Below, in pieces: positions 5,693 through 7,171 of a stretch of 7,171 nucleotides of DNA. This stretch comes from Nitrospinota bacterium. GTDB lineage: Bacteria; Tectomicrobia; Entotheonellia; J063. The notes beneath the pieces were generated by a model that had not been told where the DNA came from, did not search any database, and saw nothing but the letters and a program-made list of their open reading frames with translations. Within the stretch, counting starts at the first letter, position 1. Each line of letters begins with the position of its first letter. The DNA lies in assembly GCA_003696125.1 (NCBI GenBank), contig RFHZ01000698.1, positions 1-7,171 of the forward strand. Reading direction: 5' to 3'. A program made the translations under genes and the position numbers.

Positions 5693-7093
5693 TCACCCCA
5701 CCATCTCCTCCTGAGGAAGGGACCTTCTCTGCTGGCTAAGATTTTCTAAAATCACGGCAAAAGCGATGCTTATCCACCCGATCTCATGTTCAAGAGCAGG
5801 GATAACTCCAATACAGATAACATAGATCACAAAGCTCGTGAAAATGGCAATACGAAATCCCCTCATCTCTCTATCATCCCCCTCTCGCGACCGATACAGG
5901 GCAAGGGGAACAGAAAGGAGGAAGAGCAGGAAGATGATGAGGCCAACGGTCCCGTTTTCCGCCCAAATCTGCATCACTCCATTGTGAATGATAATCGGAA
6001 CTCGAGGGACCATATCGGGCACGGTCCGAATATACCGATGGTATTCGGAGTAGAAATTCCCGGTGCCAACCCCGAACACGGGATGTCGTTTCACCATCTC
6101 CCAGGCCATGATTATCCAACCCAGGCGATACTCTAACGACTTCAATCCACTCTCCCCGGTGTAGCGCTCTGCCGTAAACTTCTCCGGCATGAAGGAGAAG
6201 AGTCCAAACAGCACCAGTAGAACGGCAAAAGCAGCCATGAGCTTTGGAATCTTCCAGCGCACCTCACTTAAGAGAAAGACAAGGGAAAAAGCCACCACCA
6301 TCCCTAAAAGTCCCAGGCGGGCATTGGTACCCAGGATATTAACACAATACAGTACCAGCAAGATATAGAGCGCTATCTTCGGATACCGATTCTGCACCAA
6401 CTGGATTTGAGTCAGCAGGAAGGGTAAAAGCATGACTAAGATGGCGGCATGGAAGTCTGGATTTCCGGCACACCCCTGGATACGACTTGCCCCACCGCTG
6501 GTAATATACAACTCTTCTCTCCGCTGGGATTTCGGCAAGACTTGATCCCCTGTTCCCAACTCATAGAGTCCTACCAAAGTAATAAAAAAACTGGCCAACA
6601 GCAATAGCTGAATGCTTCTCCTCAACAAGGTCTTGGAGCGAATGAGATTGAGGAGGAAGAAATAGAAAACGATTACGTTTATTCTCCTCACCAGCACCTC
6701 CACAACCCTTTCCAGGTCTCTCGCCTGGACAGCGGTAAGGATCGAGACCAGCAGATAGCAGAGGATCAGGATACTGGTTCGGGAATTATAAAGCGATTCC
6801 AGGGGAAAGGGGTCTTTGGTGAGGATAGCCCGGACAAGCCATATCAGCAGGGTGAGGCCGATAAACACCTTGGAAACAGTTAACCCCAGCCCCTTGAGGA
6901 TAAGAAAACACCGGTCAAAAGGGATGGTAAAGAAGGTCATTAGCAAGCCAAATTCCAGCGATTGCCCGATAAGGAGGGTTAGGAGAGCGACGACGAACAG
7001 CAGGCTTCCCAACACCGGATTAACCGAATACAGGAGGCTCCCGATGAAGAGAAAAAACAAAACAGAGAGGAGGAAAAGGGACGTTATCATCAT
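5693..7093 (-). CDS. O-antigen ligase / polysaccharide polymerase family membrane protein (Wzy_C/WaaL-like)
   Basis: 466 residues with about 12 hydrophobic segments. A large soluble loop lies between about residues 303 and 372. The arrangement matches the Wzy_C (PF04932) family: an Arg in a TNARLGLLG segment (Arg259), then W-x-M-x-x-x-HPVFGVGTGNF in the loop (331-347), then IIHNGVMQIWAENGTVG (His370, Glu379, Gly381) leading into the next membrane helix. In this family the loop faces the periplasm or cell exterior and helps transfer lipid-linked glycan either to another glycan (polymerase) or to an acceptor (ligase). Sequence alone does not tell which. An in-frame stop lies just upstream and leaves ATG 7093, or the adjacent second ATG, as the start. 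There is no good ribosome binding site, but the ATG overlaps an upstream TGA as ATGA, consistent with translational coupling. The gene ends in TGA. Confidence 0.88.
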   Translation of the reverse strand: MMITSLFLLSVLFFLFIGSLLYSVNPVLGSLLFVVALLTLLIGQSLEFGLLMTFFTIPFDRCFLILKGLGLTVSKVFIGLTLLIWLVRAILTKDPFPLESLYNSRTSILILCYLLVSILTAVQARDLERVVEVLVRRINVIVFYFFLLNLIRSKTLLRRSIQLLLLASFFITLVGLYELGTGDQVLPKSQRREELYITSGGASRIQGCAGNPDFHAAILVMLLPFLLTQIQLVQNRYPKIALYILLVLYCVNILGTNARLGLLGMVVAFSLVFLLSEVRWKIPKLMAAFAVLLVLFGLFSFMPEKFTAERYTGESGLKSLEYRLGWIIMAWEMVKRHPVFGVGTGNFYSEYHRYIRTVPDMVPRVPIIIHNGVMQIWAENGTVGLIIFLLFLLSVPLALYRSREGDDREMRGFRIAIFTSFVIYVICIGVIPALEHEIGWISIAFAVILENLSQQRRSLPQEEMVG

Positions 7094-7171
7094 TTCTCTG
7101 ACGGTCTGCTCCCTCTATCCGAACGTAGGACGCTGAGATAAAGTTCTGTAGTCCCCTTGACTTCTTGAGAC
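7090..7171 (-). CDS. C-terminal tail of an upstream gene, possibly a GT4-type glycosyltransferase (partial)
   Basis: From the right edge one minus-strand frame reads 26 codons and ends at a TGA that overlaps the next gene's start (ATGA). The tail contains TTELYLSVLRSDRG. A charged helix ending in LY-x-S-V-L is common at the extreme C-terminus of GT4/GT1-type glycosyltransferases. Another frame is also open here and stops at 7115-7117, so the choice rests on the ATGA overlap, the absence of a ribosome binding site at the next gene, and the look of the tail. Too little is visible for a firm product. Confidence 0.35.
   Translation of the reverse strand, partial: SQEVKGTTELYLSVLRSDRGSRPSEK

Noticed and set aside
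6584-6590. 7-A run (7-T on the coding strand) in the ligase/polymerase gene
   Set aside because: It simply encodes Phe-Phe-Ile in a membrane helix; the tract is short and ordinary for membrane proteins.
4198-7093. The glycoside hydrolase and ligase/polymerase genes have exactly the same length (466 residues)
   Set aside because: The proteins have no similarity (soluble barrel versus multi-pass membrane protein), so this is coincidence rather than duplication.

Overview
This 7.2 kb window looks like part of a bacterial cell-envelope or exopolysaccharide locus. Every credible gene lies on the minus strand and is read from right to left. I see no RNA genes, mobile elements or CRISPR arrays. Base composition looks balanced, AGA/AGG arginine codons are common, and start sites carry GGGGAG-like ribosome binding sites. 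An O-antigen ligase/polymerase-type membrane protein together with exported enzymes carrying signal peptides points to a Gram-negative-type bacterium, probably from an uncultured lineage. I cannot place it in a phylum from the sequence alone.

Layout in transcription order. (1) 7171-7090: the last 26 codons of a gene whose tail resembles the C-terminus of a GT4-type glycosyltransferase; its stop overlaps the next start as ATGA. (2) 7093-5693: multi-pass O-antigen ligase/polymerase (Wzy_C type). (3) A 94-nt spacer, the longest in the run, with a small perfect hairpin, a 9-bp direct repeat and clustered G-runs. (4) 5598-4198: exported clan GH-A glycoside hydrolase resembling GH39/PslG-type enzymes of exopolysaccharide operons, with an 8-G run inside the coding sequence. 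(5) 4162-2075: exported alkaline-phosphatase-superfamily hydrolase fused to a seven-unit, sialidase-like (BNR/Asp-box) beta-propeller. (6) 1989 or 2001 to 907: tandem-fold GNAT acyltransferase of the kind found in polysaccharide clusters. (7) 838 to the left edge: a second, cytoplasmic alkaline-phosphatase-superfamily enzyme (COG3379-like), cut by the window end just after its DHG metal motif.

The gaps between genes are 94, 35, 73 and 68 nt, and there is no strong terminator, so one operon is likely. A plausible working model (inference) has a glycosyltransferase build a lipid-linked glycan and the Wzy/WaaL-like protein polymerise or ligate it. The exported hydrolase would then trim it and the GNAT would acylate a precursor. 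The two AlkP-superfamily enzymes would remove or transfer phospho- or sulfo-type groups, one inside the cell and one outside. The most unusual item is the AlkP-propeller fusion; substrates for all of these enzymes are unknown.
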